64,000 nt of DNA from Pagrus major (Eukaryota > Chordata > Actinopteri > Spariformes > Sparidae), in contig NC_133218.1 in assembly GCF_040436345.1 (NCBI RefSeq), forward strand, positions 23,855,070 to 23,919,069, read 5' to 3'. The position numbers and the translations under genes are program-made. Below the pieces are notes generated by a model. It had not been told where the DNA came from. It saw only the letters and a program-made list of their open reading frames with translations, and ran no database searches. Shown one piece after another: positions 49,948 to 61,300 of the stretch. Within the stretch, counting starts at the first letter, position 1. Every line of letters begins with the position of its first letter.

Positions 49948-51769
49948 ATTAATTTTATGTCATATATAGATCAGATCTTCAGCTTCTCATTTTTTGTTTT
50001 AGTATTTTTGCATTCAATAAATAATTTGCCCAGCACTCAAAAGAGAATTTCAGCAAACTTGGTAAATTGTCCCAAAGAATTATCATAAAATGGCAGACAA
50101 AAATGAGGTAGTTATCAGAAAAGATATCAGTAAAACTGTCCTATAAAATAGCAGTGAAATATTTCTAAAAGATCTGTTTTTTAATGGTAAAATTGCTTTC
50201 ACTTGATAACCATGATTTACTTGAGTGACACTGCTATTTTAGTGACAGTACTTCATTGTGTTTCAACAGTTGTTGATGTTGTATGCCTTACCAGAAAAGA
50301 CATGACATCTTTGGACCATAAAATCTGCTTATTTTTGGTTCACTTGAATAGATTTTATGATCTGCAGCGAAGTTCTCCGCATACCCATAAAATGTCTAAA
50401 ATACCACAAGTATGATGCCTAGTTTTTTCCACCCTGTCAGACATGTTCTGTTTGTTAGAAGTGTTACACACTTTTGTCTCCTCAGCCTATTTTAGGTCAG
50501 CAGGTCAGTTGTGTTCATGAAATGTAAGCAGATCTTTCTTACCCTGAAGCTGCTGTTGAATTGACTTATTTTCTTTTTTTGCAATGGAGCAGAGTTTCAC
50601 CAAGAAAAACTTCTTTGTTGTACAAAGTGGAACAAGATGCTACATGTCTTGAAGCAGTAATTTATGCTGTTTAGGTTTTTTTTCTATGTGTCAAGCTGGA
50701 TTTCTGCTTCTTCATCAAAGTGTTTCAGTGATACATCTGCAGGCGTAAGATTTTATTTACATTCCAGCATATGATTTGATGATGTTGTATTCACAGGCCA
50801 GATTGGAGAGGATAAAGATGCATTCTCAGTTTTAGCTGATTTAGTCTTGGCACAGTGCAGGAGGCCATGATGCCTAATGCTTTTGCTTCCACTCATTTTG
50901 TGGAGGATTTCTCACACTCTTCAGTGAAAAGCCCAAAGCACCTGTGAGATCTAACATCCACCCCCTTATGTGTCTCTCCAGAGCAAGATGATTCTGAACT
51001 AAGACATTAAATATTAAGTGTGGTGAATCTTGGCTGGCAGAAGTCTTTCCATTGGCAGATGAGAAGCAGCAGTTAAGGTGTCTGGAGCTCATAACTAGGC
51101 TGTACACATGGTGTTATACGCTGCCAGGCTATTTCCTGGCTCAAACAGAGGGAAAGGTGGCATGTAAAGTGTGACCTATTGATCTGTAGAAATAGAAAAA
51201 AATGATGTGGTGTTAAAACATTTTCTGTTTACAATACAGTAAAAAAAACAAAAAACTTTTTCACAGTCCACTCTTAGCTTATTTGTACAGTATTGTGCTC
51301 TTAATAAATATCGGAGAAACCAGAACATCAGCTTTATGTAATCCAATATACCAGCCTTACAATACACCCTCCCTTTGTGAAGCTTATCATATTCAGTTTT
51401 TGTTGAGACTATGCCAGAGAGCTGTTGATTCAACTCTTTGGTCTTTTTCAAGGCTGAATATTTTGGTCGTTTATTGTTTGATTGACATAATCTAAAACCA
51501 GCTTCAAACTGAAACTGGTTGACCTTAAACACCTGTACTTTTCCTTTGCTCTTCATCCCTTTCCTTCTGTATTCTACCTACTACAAATGTACCGTGTCTT
51601 GTAATGAGAGTTATGCTGTGAAGGCCCAACGGTAACTAGCTCATGTGTCACTATCATCTTACTGTGTTGTCATTTTCAATGGTACCCTGAAGTAAATACT
51701 GATTACTGTTGCAATTACAGTTGGCAGTGAAGCATCTGATGAATAGATGAGTCAACAAAACAACAGACT

Positions 51770-52010
51770 TTGTCTCAGGGGACCACTGCTTCTTTCCCAT
51801 TCCCAACCAACAGTTGGCTTTGTTTGTGAGACCAAGATCATTCCCTAACCATAACCATATGTTTATTGTTCTAACCATGACCACACAGGTCCCCTAACTT
51901 TAATGGAATAGTCATTTTAACCAAACAATGATCTTTTTGCAAACCTAACCAAGTGGTTTTGTGCCTACACCTAACCAAAACCTTAACCATAGCATTGTGA
52001 GATCATAAAC
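51770..52010. repeat. CTAACC-rich interspersed repeat
   Basis: Multiple spaced CCTAACC, CTAACCATAACC and CCTAACCAAGTGGTTTTG motifs, characteristic of a dispersed non-coding fish repeat. This is not telomeric DNA, because the motifs are irregular. Confidence 0.4.
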
Positions 52011-52394
52011 CGATTATCTTTTCAACAGTGATTTATAATGTTTCTGAAGGTACAGTAAAATGATGTTGGTCTTCTGACATGGGATCAGAAAACAGTGTCG
52101 TTCAGACGGAACATATTTTATTGAATTTAGAGAACTTGTTGCTGATTGGGTCTAATTCTCCTCAGTTCCCTTCAAATGAAGCTTTAGGATTTGGAGGAAA
52201 GAATTCCATATATCTATTTGTCCATTTAGTCCGGTTCTGCTCCGACGTTTCTGCCTGTTAAAAGGACGTTTCTTCTTGCCACTGTCGCCAAGCGTTTGCT
52301 TAAGGGGGAAATGTTGGGTCTCTGTAAATAAATTAATCAAAGAGTATGGTCTACCCTGCTTAATTTAGGAAATTTTGGACAAGGAAAGACCTCA

Positions 52395-52735
52395 CCCGAC
52401 AAAAGGGCCTTTCACACTTCACTTAGCCCGGGACTATAAGCATTCTTAGCACCTTCTTAGTCCCAGGCTTGAGAGAGCTGTTAGCCTCAGACTAGGAAAG
52501 CATTCACACTTCCTGTCACATTCCAAAGTGGGCTAACCCAGCTTAAGCCTAGCTAAAGCCGGTCTGGCTGCTCCAGAGCAGGGTTAGCCCAGCGTTTGCA
52601 AGGTTATCAAAGTAGTCATGCGTCAGACTAATATCTAGTTGCATGTTCCAAAGGACATTTAATCCAGTGCTAGTCGAAGTGCAGTGTGAATCGTATAGCC
52701 CTGGGCTTAGGTTAACCCTAAGTCAACAATGTGTG
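52395..52735. repeat. Interspersed repeat with AGCCCGGG/CCCTGGGCT motifs
   Basis: The left part has CTTTCACACTTCACTTAGCC and the right part has the opposed CAGTGTGAATCGTATAGCCC. Several TTAGCC and GGGTTAGCCCAG blocks lie between. The ends are imperfectly inverted, suggesting an old non-autonomous element; borders are approximate. Confidence 0.45.
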
Positions 52736-54149
52736 TGTAAAAAGTACCTGAGTTATCTCAGGGTCAACTCTCAGACCAAGATTAAAGATTGTGAAAAATG
52801 ATGAAATGAAAAATGCCCTAAAGTGTTGAGTGTTGTGTCTTCTACCATGGCTGGTTATAGACACCATAAAGCTGATACAGATTTAAGAACACTGTTGGTT
52901 TGGTTGGTTCCCAAAGCCCAAGATGACGTCCTTGAATGTCTTGTTTTGTCCACATCCCAAAGATATTCAGTTAAATGTCATCGAGGAGTATAGCAGAATC
53001 AAAGTTGACAGCTGATCAGTCTTTGTTGACTCTGTTCCTACCTTTTATAAAACCCGTCACATCACAAGATTGCCTCATAAAGGTTCACATAGCGAGGTAT
53101 TTCATGACCTTTAGACATGCTGTCAAAGAATCCATCCTACAGCCTAACGTTCGTGGTATCTCAATATCCTGTGTTTTCATTTCTTTTTTCTGAGTCATCT
53201 GCTGCTTCCTCGGCAGACTGGCAGGCTTGGAATGAATAGAATCTCCGGACTGGCCGATTTCCCCCTGCATCCTGTCATTGTTGGTAGACCTTCTTGCTTT
53301 TTTTATTGAAGTGACAGTAAAGGGTTTGGGCACTAAGACTGATGCTTGTTAAGGCAGAGGCCTGATGAAAGATGACAGATAATTGTAGAAAAGAAATTCT
53401 CTCAGGTGAAAGCAGATGTAGAATCTACAGTACTTGCGTCTTTTCTTTGTTGACTTGTAAGGTGATAACCATTATCAAGATGCTGCTGTGTTGTTTAGAA
53501 ACAGAAGCCAGTATTGAAGTGGGATCTTATCAACTGTCTCGTTTACCCACACACAGAACTATTGTCTGTACAGAAATTTAGCTTTGTAGACGTCATGTGT
53601 CAATATATCTTCTTAACATATGCAGAGCAAGTAGCATCAACATCATTTTATTTTACATCTGCTGTTCATGTTGATAAAGGGATGCACATTACAAGCAATT
53701 TCTTTAATTGATAGTAAACTGCCCTAATAATTGATTAGTTGTTAAACATTTTTCCATCAGAAAACTGTTTAACCACTGACGTGATTTATGTATGATGCAA
53801 AAATAGGAGTTAGGAGTTAAAAGAACAGATAAAGAGAACACTAAGTTACTTAAATGATAAATTAAATAAGACAAAGTAATGACTTCATTTTAATTGTGGA
53901 GTTCCCATGTGATGCTATTAAATGGCTAAAATGTAAAAATATTGGTTTGTATAGAATGTCTTTCTAATAATGTTTAATTGGTTGAATTCTGAAAGGCAAT
54001 TTGTGATTAATCATTAACATCTCTAGTTGGTATGTACATTTCTGGCCCTTCTGGTCCTGGTCTACGTCTGACTCAGGATCAAGAAAGATTAACAGCTGAG
54101 AGCAACACATAGACTGCACTGATATTGACTTGGACTGTCTCATTTTTCT

Positions 54150-54545
54150 TCAAACCATGGCTGTCACGATGTCAAACTTTCACCACATGATTATTGTGGC
54201 CAAACAAATTCACCATAACAATTATCTCAATATCTTTGCAAATTTGAACAAGCAATCAAAACAATCTTTAACTGTATTTACTGTGTGTTCTGTCTGTTTT
54301 TTGGCTAAAAAATGCCCTCTAAATACAAGTGTAGGAAGCTGGAGAGAGAGCCTGTAACCATAACTGTACAAATAAGTGTATAAAAAGAACCATTACAATC
54401 AGCAACTTGATTAGTAGTGAAAAGGAAACCTGATGGCCTTATAAACAACCACTTACACAATATTATCATATATGTTTTATTTACACGATATCAATATTTC
54501 ATTTTTTAATATCACGGTTGTGACTATTGTGTATATCCCAACATC
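54150..54545. repeat. Old dispersed repeat with TATCACGGTTGT end
   Basis: GGCTGTCACGATGTCAAACT at the left and AATATCACGGTTGTGACTAT at the right form a loosely inverted pair, with CACCATAACAATTATCTCAA-type sequence inside. It resembles a decayed miniature transposon. Confidence 0.4.
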
Positions 54546-54663
54546 GCAACACCCCCACTTCAAACAAAAACAAATGCCATCAGAATAATTTATTTTATTC
54601 ACACTCAACCTAAAGAGTATACAGTATGTGAGGAAGACATGACTTTAGTAGTCAGCCTTTCCT

Positions 54664-54706
54664 CACAAGTGGCTACCTGTATGAGGACTACAGGTAGCCA
54701 CTTGTG
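54664..54706. repeat. Perfect 18-bp hairpin
   Basis: CACAAGTGGCTACCTGTA at 54664-54681 is exactly complementary to 54689-54706, with a 7-nt loop. Flanks do not extend the stem. The function is unknown. Confidence 0.9.
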
Positions 54707-56825
54707 CTTTTCTTGGTAATGAGTTGAAAAGGATCATTAAACTGAAGTACATAAGTAGTGTGCACTGAAGACAGAGCAGCAGAAAATGTCTAAATTTAGA
54801 CAATGAAATAAAAAAAGGAAGAAACTAATTGATCTGGGTTAGGGTTTAAAAACTGCCCACTTAGCCCAGTTCTCTTTTTATCACTTGTTGAGGGTAGTGT
54901 TTTTTTCTTCCACCTTATTAATAAACCCCCTGTTGCGCCATGTAATACACAGAGTTTTGAAACTAGATCTTAGTATGTTAGATAAACAAGAATGTTATAA
55001 TAAGATTATAAGGATATAATACCTGGAAACCATTAAGAAAAACCTATGACCTATGTATATATGTTGGATGAGGATTAATTATATAAATTGATTAAAAGTT
55101 AAATTAAATTCTAGTAACATGGCTGCAATCTGCATTTTTTTTTTAATGAAACCAAGGTCTGCTAAGCTCCTGACTACATTATGGTCCTTTTAACCTTGTG
55201 TCAAGTTGCCATCTCCTAGTTTAATTTGAAAACAAAGGTCATGTTCGCTTCAAGGCCCCCACTCACAGTGGAATAACTTGCCTCAGGACAAGTTGAGGCA
55301 AGTCAAGGTGAACTCGTCTCTGATCTAGCTTTACATACAATACATTTGTGTAGATGATTGTTGTCCTATATGTCCCTTTTTCCATTTCCGTTGCCAGTAT
55401 TACCTTTACTCTCTTATCCTCATTAAAGTCGGGTACTGTAACTGTTACTGCTTCAGCAAATAGTCGTTAAAGTTCTTTTTCATTGTTATTCAAATTCTCA
55501 TTATTAGCGTTAATGGCAATATATTGTGTCAGTACTTTTTTTTCCTCTCTCTTCTTGTTGCCACTCCTTCTTGTATCAGACTTTGGCAAGGAGGATGTTT
55601 TTTTAATGAGTTAAAAGACGTCATCAGCAGAAATTACAATGTTCATATCTCACTGTCTCAGCAAGCCACAACCTGCTCGAATAGAAATCTCAAATCTTTT
55701 TTCTCCCCATGCTTCAGTGTGTATTCTGATATAAATCCTGTTTTAGTAGTGAGGATGCTATTGATTAAAGCATTATTTGTGTTCTGGATCAAAGGCTGCC
55801 CGCTTACAGAAAAAAAGAAAACGGCTGCTCTTTAAAAAACATTTTTTTCCAGCACTGTTGGTATTTTGAGCAATAATAGTCTCTCAACAGGAGCTGTGAT
55901 ATACATTTTTACTTAATTTATCAGGAATCTCAACCAAATCTACCTGCCTTAAACAACAAACAACAAAGGCAAAGGCAGCAACAAGTTTATACATTTTTAT
56001 GGTAGAGGTGTTTGCTGTTTATTGACCACATTTTTCTCAGTCTGCTGTGGTTTTGCCTGACTAATCAGTAGACATTCCAAATCGTTAATTAGACTGAACA
56101 CCAAATCTTCTTACGTAAGTAATATCTGAAGGTGTAGGCTCAGTTTGCCTCTGGAAGGTGGTGAGCCTGAGAGAAACATTGTCAGAAATCTAGAAAAATG
56201 AAAAATATGGTGACTGAACGATTGCAGTGTGTAAAAGGCCTCAAGGAGCAGGTTAGGGTTCGGGCAGGGCTGAGCAGGCCTGCTGCCTTTTTTGTTTAAG
56301 GCTGTGATTGTTTTGAAATGGCTTCTCAGTTTACCAAAGTGTCAGGCGTTAGGTTTCTCAGTCGTACATTCTTACGCTCTACTGTTCTATTGTGAATTGC
56401 TCAATGCCTCAAGACTCAAACAGACCTTCCCAGTGTACGCTAAATATTGACCCAATGCCAGATAGTTTATCTGTTTATTCCCACTTTTTTATCAAAGAGT
56501 CAACAGCTTCCATCAAGAATCACTTCGCAAGGTCTCCAAACATTGACCTCTGTGCCAGACTATTTTTAAATCCTGTTCACTGTGATTGTAGGAGGACTGT
56601 GCACTGTGTGTAGATGCACTGTGCAAACCAAGATTAGACTAGAGTCTTTGAACCTTTATCTCAATCATCTGTTCAAAGATTTTGATTGTATTCTGTAAGG
56701 TATTGCTTGAGGAGTCACAGAGCCATCCCAGGACACTGACCAATATATTTCATGAACCTTTTCCCCTTTCGTAATCATGAACATTTTTCATCTGGTTATA
56801 TTCCGTGTGATCTGGCTGTGTTTTT

Positions 56826-57475
56826 AAAAGGAATAGTTTGACTTGTTGGAAAAAATATGTTCATTCACTCCTTGTCCCAGTGCAGATTAAAATTTTAAAA
56901 GTTATGCATTTAACCTTTAAGATAATGTAAGCATTGAGGGTTTGCTGAATGTGACTCACTTGGATGTCACTTGATTACCCTCCAAGCTCCCGTTAGAGAA
57001 AAATTAGGTGTATATTAATCTCAGCTCAAATTGTGTCTAACTTTAGTGGATAATAACACATTGGGTATGGAGTTAATCTGCAGACTTGTTGAGCCATGTT
57101 TTTAGTCTAGCGGATTGCCGTAAACGCCTTGACTGTGTCATAACTCATACTATAAAATGGCCAAGCCTGCCTTACATGACATTGCACTTCCTGTGATGTG
57201 ACTATTGCACATGCAAACATTGCAATGTCAATGCTAAAATGATATATTTTGCTTACGAGAAGACTGATGAAAACAATTATTTTTGTACAGATTTAACAAA
57301 CAAGATATAACATGAAATAAGTGCGTTTGTGTGATGGTAGATTTTATTACATTTGGTCAGAGCCTTCCAAGCTGTTTCCCGTTTTTTCCAGTCCTTGTGC
57401 TGAGCTAAACTAACTGGCTGCTGGCTGTAGCTTACTATTTACTGTAAAGACATAAAAACAAAACAGTTTTGTAAT
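56826..57475. repeat. Dispersed teleost repeat copy
   Basis: The left part reads GGAATAGTTTGACTTGTTGG. The right part, reverse-complemented, contains GTCTTTACAGTAAATAG, AGCCAGCAGCCAGTTAG and a GGAAACAGC-type block. Both pieces belong to the same familiar fish repeat as 12280-12838, here in opposed orientation and probably fragmented. Confidence 0.4.
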
Positions 57476-57668
57476 TGTTCCTTTCCAGGTTCAGCCTTAA
57501 TGTGGTTAGCATGGCAGCTTAGTGATGTCACACTGTGTAGTGTTTTTGTGCGTTATTGCCAAAGGCCCTTCCTGTTGCCTCAGCACAATTTTCCTGTGAG
57601 ACAGACACAGAAATGCCTGTATTGGCTCACCAAGCTGTTCTATTATACTATAGGTTGTTAATATTAAT

Positions 57669-57717
57669 GTGTGTGTGTGTGTGTGTGTGTCTGTGTGTGT
57701 CTGTGTGTGTGTGTGTT
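57669..57717. repeat. (GT)n microsatellite
   Basis: GT dinucleotides with two CT interruptions; a second pure GT tract lies at 57851-57872. Confidence 0.95.
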
Positions 57718-58486
57718 TCTGTCACCTCTGATTCAGAAGAAAACAGGCAGTCACATTAAGACTGCTTTCATTGGAAGCGTTGTGAGGAAGTTTAGTACGT
57801 TCCAGTAAAGCGTGGCATTTTTGGGCGAGTGTGCGTCTATGTGTGAACTTGTGTGTGTGTGTGTGTGTGTGTAGTCCTCTGTAAATAGTTAGAATTCCAC
57901 CGCTTTCTGAAGTCACGCTTTCATGTTAAGCTCAGTGTCTGTCTCGTCTTTTGGAGTCCATGGGTAAACACAGAGCCAAATGTAGATGTGCTGTAGAGCA
58001 TGATCTGAACCAGAATTTGACTGTTTTTCCCCCCAGTTGCTTTCACTTCCAGATTATGCACACTAACACTGACTCTGTTGCAGTGCTGTGGCTGTGAGCT
58101 GGGTGGTTTGGCCCTCACAGGAGCCTCAGTGGGCTGTTTTGTAAGGTTAGGATAGTGGTGGTTGTTCATTGAAAGCAAGTCATGTACACTGATGCCTGGA
58201 GGTCATTCCTGATCACTTCAGGGATTAGCTGGACTGAAAGAGCTACATGCCACAAACTCTTAGCCCGGGGTGACACAAATGACTTAGCCTGATATAAAGA
58301 CCAGCTGACCTTAACTTTCACCAACGACTGTGAGACTCAAAGATTATTGGGATGCTGGGAGTTATTGCTAAAATCAAAAATCTTTACATTTCTGACAAAA
58401 GTGAGAACAACTGCCTCTACCAGTCTTCATTATTCAGGATTGACCTAACTACAACACTTTATTTAAAATATCTATGGATCTACTAG

Positions 58487-58600
58487 GGTTGCACAATTAA
58501 CCATAACATTATCCAAATTTGCAATATGGCCAAGTGCATGATCCAAATTGTACAAGTTACCTTTTTTTTTTTGATAAATGTGTTTTAAAAACAGACAACA
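58487..58600. mobile_element. Fragment of a miniature DNA transposon
   Basis: GGGTTGCACAATTAACCATA followed by TTTGCAATATGGCCAAGTGC. It resembles the left end of the GCACAATTAATCG family seen at 9475-9650. The right end was not found. Confidence 0.4.
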
Positions 58601-59316
58601 CATAGCGATATTTATTTTTAGGTGATTATACACTCATGAAAACCATGTATTCCTGCTGCTAAATTCCCCTAACTCCTACCCACTGCACCTTTAAGTGTTC
58701 CTACAAGATGTCACCAGCCTAAGCAGCCTTTTCTGTTGTAAACTGGTGTTCAAGTCTAGAAAAATGCTCAAGGTAGAAATGTTTGCCTATGGTCAATGCA
58801 AGCTCATTTAGGTCTGAAAATTTAATTGTTTTAGAGATGATTTCATAATATTCACTGATCATTTAATGAACGGCTAAAAATTCTCCTCAACTCCATCTTC
58901 TGACTTGTTTTCAGAGGTTGCTGTTGCTGTAAACGATCAAATGTTACGACCAATATTCATTGGTACAAGAGGATCAGACTGGCACAATGACTGATTTCAC
59001 ACGTCCTCTCTGCTCAAGTGTGGTAATTCTCATATGTTTCTTCATCAGACCAACATTTTATCAAATACAGCGATGTTGTCATGCTCGTTCCTGAATCCAT
59101 CAACTGTTTAAATGTACTTCCAGTTACAATGGGTGTCATTGTGCAGCAGGCTGGCAGGCAACCACTGTAAGACCTTTATTTCAACATATTTGAGTCATCA
59201 TGTCTGGTGTAAACATTTGGATTATCGACAGCGTCTGCAGTCAAAACGAAAGTTGTGCGACCTGTATTACAGTTGTAGCTGATACTATGTTAGGAGGCAA
59301 TTCTTGTATTTGTTTA

Positions 59317-60123
59317 TAGAGGTCAACCGATCAGTCGATTTGGCCGATTATGGAATGGAGTACGTTACCATTTTGCATGGAGGATATGCTAAGTCAGTCA
59401 TCATCATTTGAAGGCCGCGTGTGTGTGATTGACTCCTGATAATATAAAGTAAACAAATTGACACATACTTTGGTGACTGCTGTACGTTAAAGTTAGATAT
59501 ACAGCAGCCATACATGCACGACAGACTTTAATTAATGTCATGTTTTTCAATGTAGACTAAGAGAGACTGACGTTACATCAGATATATTTTTTTCATAAAG
59601 TAATTCTCCACTCCATGAAATACCTTCCACGCATTACTCTGGAGATAAGGGTTACAAAATATGGTCTAACGTTAAATCTTTGCGGTCCAGGGGTAATGTT
59701 AAACGTTGGAACATGAAATTGCACACTTTAGGATCCTCCTTACCCCAGGAATACGCACAAACATTAATGGTTTGTAAGACTGGCAATTAACAATGTAACG
59801 GGACGCGCAACAGAAGTAATACTGGCCAGTTCAGCCACAGAACAGCGCATCATCCATTGTAAATATAACAGATTCCAACAAAGTAATCCACTAAATCACA
59901 CATTTCCAGATCTTGTGTCTTGATATCAAACAGACAGCTACTGCTAGCTTTTCAACGGAGATTAAAGACTGTGTCTTGCACATCTTTAGTTACTCTATTT
60001 TACTAACATTACAAAGCCCGAGTTTTACTGTAACTTATCACCGAAAGGGTGTATCAGCTTTTTCCTTCTCCCAACTATCATTATTAAATCTGCCTTTAAA
60101 AATCCATTATCGGTCGACCTCTA
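59317..60123. mobile_element. hAT-like non-autonomous transposon with 8-bp target duplication
   Basis: Starts TAGAGGTCAACCGAT and ends ATCGGTCGACCTCTA, inverted repeats with one mismatch in 15. TTTGTTTA is present on both sides (59309-59316 and 60124-60131), an exact 8-bp target-site duplication as expected for hAT transposases. The 807-bp body has subterminal GGCCGATTATGG and CCATTATCGG motifs and no transposase frame. Confidence 0.85.
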
Positions 60124-60639
60124 TTTGTTTATGCAGAGTAAAATATGTAGGTCAGACTCTGACACATACCACAAGGAGCTTTTAATTGGTTATGAAATAG
60201 TCTCAATGAATAGTCTTTAATACTGATGCCTCTGGTGACCTAAATGAGAAAACAAGACCATTAGCGAAAAGATTGGCTATTTTCTATGTAATAATTATGT
60301 TTATTCCTAATGGCCGACAATAAACAAATTGATGTCACTGGTGTTACAAGTTTTGGTTTCTCTTGCATGTGGTCTTTTTCCTATCTGCTGCCTGTCACTT
60401 AACAGATGTTTATAACAGCAGAAGTAACGCCCACTGGATGTTTTTACTTGCTCATACGCTCACCCAACCTTCATGTCATATCGTCACGCCATTTTCTAGT
60501 AAGAATGCTTCTTTGACAAGTTCCTCCAGCTTGTAAATGTGCACTCAAGTTTATTAGGTACACCTAGCTGGAGATAGTGCAGTCTTGCACAACAGTCCTG
60601 CAATGAATCCTGTAAGTTTTCAGTTACTTTTCTTTGTCA

Positions 60640-60794
60640 TTTATGATGTAAATTAAGAGTCTTTGGGTTTTGGATAAAATAAGCAATTTGAAGACGTTAC
60701 TATGAGAAAAAAAAAATGCATTTCAGAGACTAAACAATCAATAGATTAATCGTGAAAATAATAGATAAATCTATATAAGCGTTAGTTGCAGCAC
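60640..60794. mobile_element. Truncated miniature element, GCTGCAACTAA family
   Basis: CTTTGGGTTTTGGATAAAAT, then AATCAATAGATTAATCGTGA, ending GTTAGTTGCAGCAC, the family's right end. Confidence 0.5.
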
Positions 60795-61141
60795 TTTTAA
60801 AAATGTAGTTATGATAATCAACTCAATAAGTCAGACAAGCTCAAGTTTGTGTCACTTAAAGCAGCAACAGTGAACCTTTTTTTGTTGATACTCGCAGCCC
60901 CAGTGGACAAAATAGGTATGAACACCACCACCTCCTGTCATAAAGATCTTGATATGGCTAGCCACTGCATTTGTTTTGAAAGCAAGTGAAAGAAAAGCAT
61001 TTATAGTACTGTTGTTCTTTTTTAAACACATTTTTTTCTTTTTGCAAGCATGTTCTGCACCCCCAGTAAAGTGTACACGTTTGTGACAGAAATCCCAAAT
61101 TGATGTTAATTAATTAATGTACAATAAAAGTGACAACTACC

Positions 61142-61300
61142 ATGACAAGAAAATATGATGAAGCAAGACCCGCTCTTGGCTTCACCAGTACAACAGTGGG
61201 TGACAAAGAGAGACCCCAGTGTGTTGTGTGTCTCAAAATATTAGCTTCTGACAGTATGACGCCGAACAAGTTAAGACGCCACCTGGAGAATAAACTCTAA
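61142..61300 (+). pseudogene. BED-type zinc finger remnant of a hAT/ZBED-like gene
   Basis: A short frame from ATG to TAA encodes 52 residues. MTRKYDEARPALGFTSTTVG leads into a BED-like finger with PQCVVCLKILASDSMTPNKL and RRHLENKL. The Cys-x2-Cys pair and the first His fit the start of ZBED5/hAT-transposase-like proteins. The usual second His position is Leu, and a stop codon follows at once. No catalytic region continues downstream, so this is a dead fragment of a transposon or transposon-derived gene inside nfat5 intron 1. Residue similarity is from family knowledge, not from an alignment. Confidence 0.65.

Noticed and set aside
51840-51990. CTAACC-rich stretch as interstitial telomere
   Set aside because: The motif is irregularly spaced and not a TTAGGG/CCCTAA array; it matches a common dispersed fish repeat type.
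54664-54706. microRNA precursor
   Set aside because: The stem is 18 bp without extension, with a 7-nt loop, too short for a standard Drosha/Dicer substrate; kept only as a hairpin.
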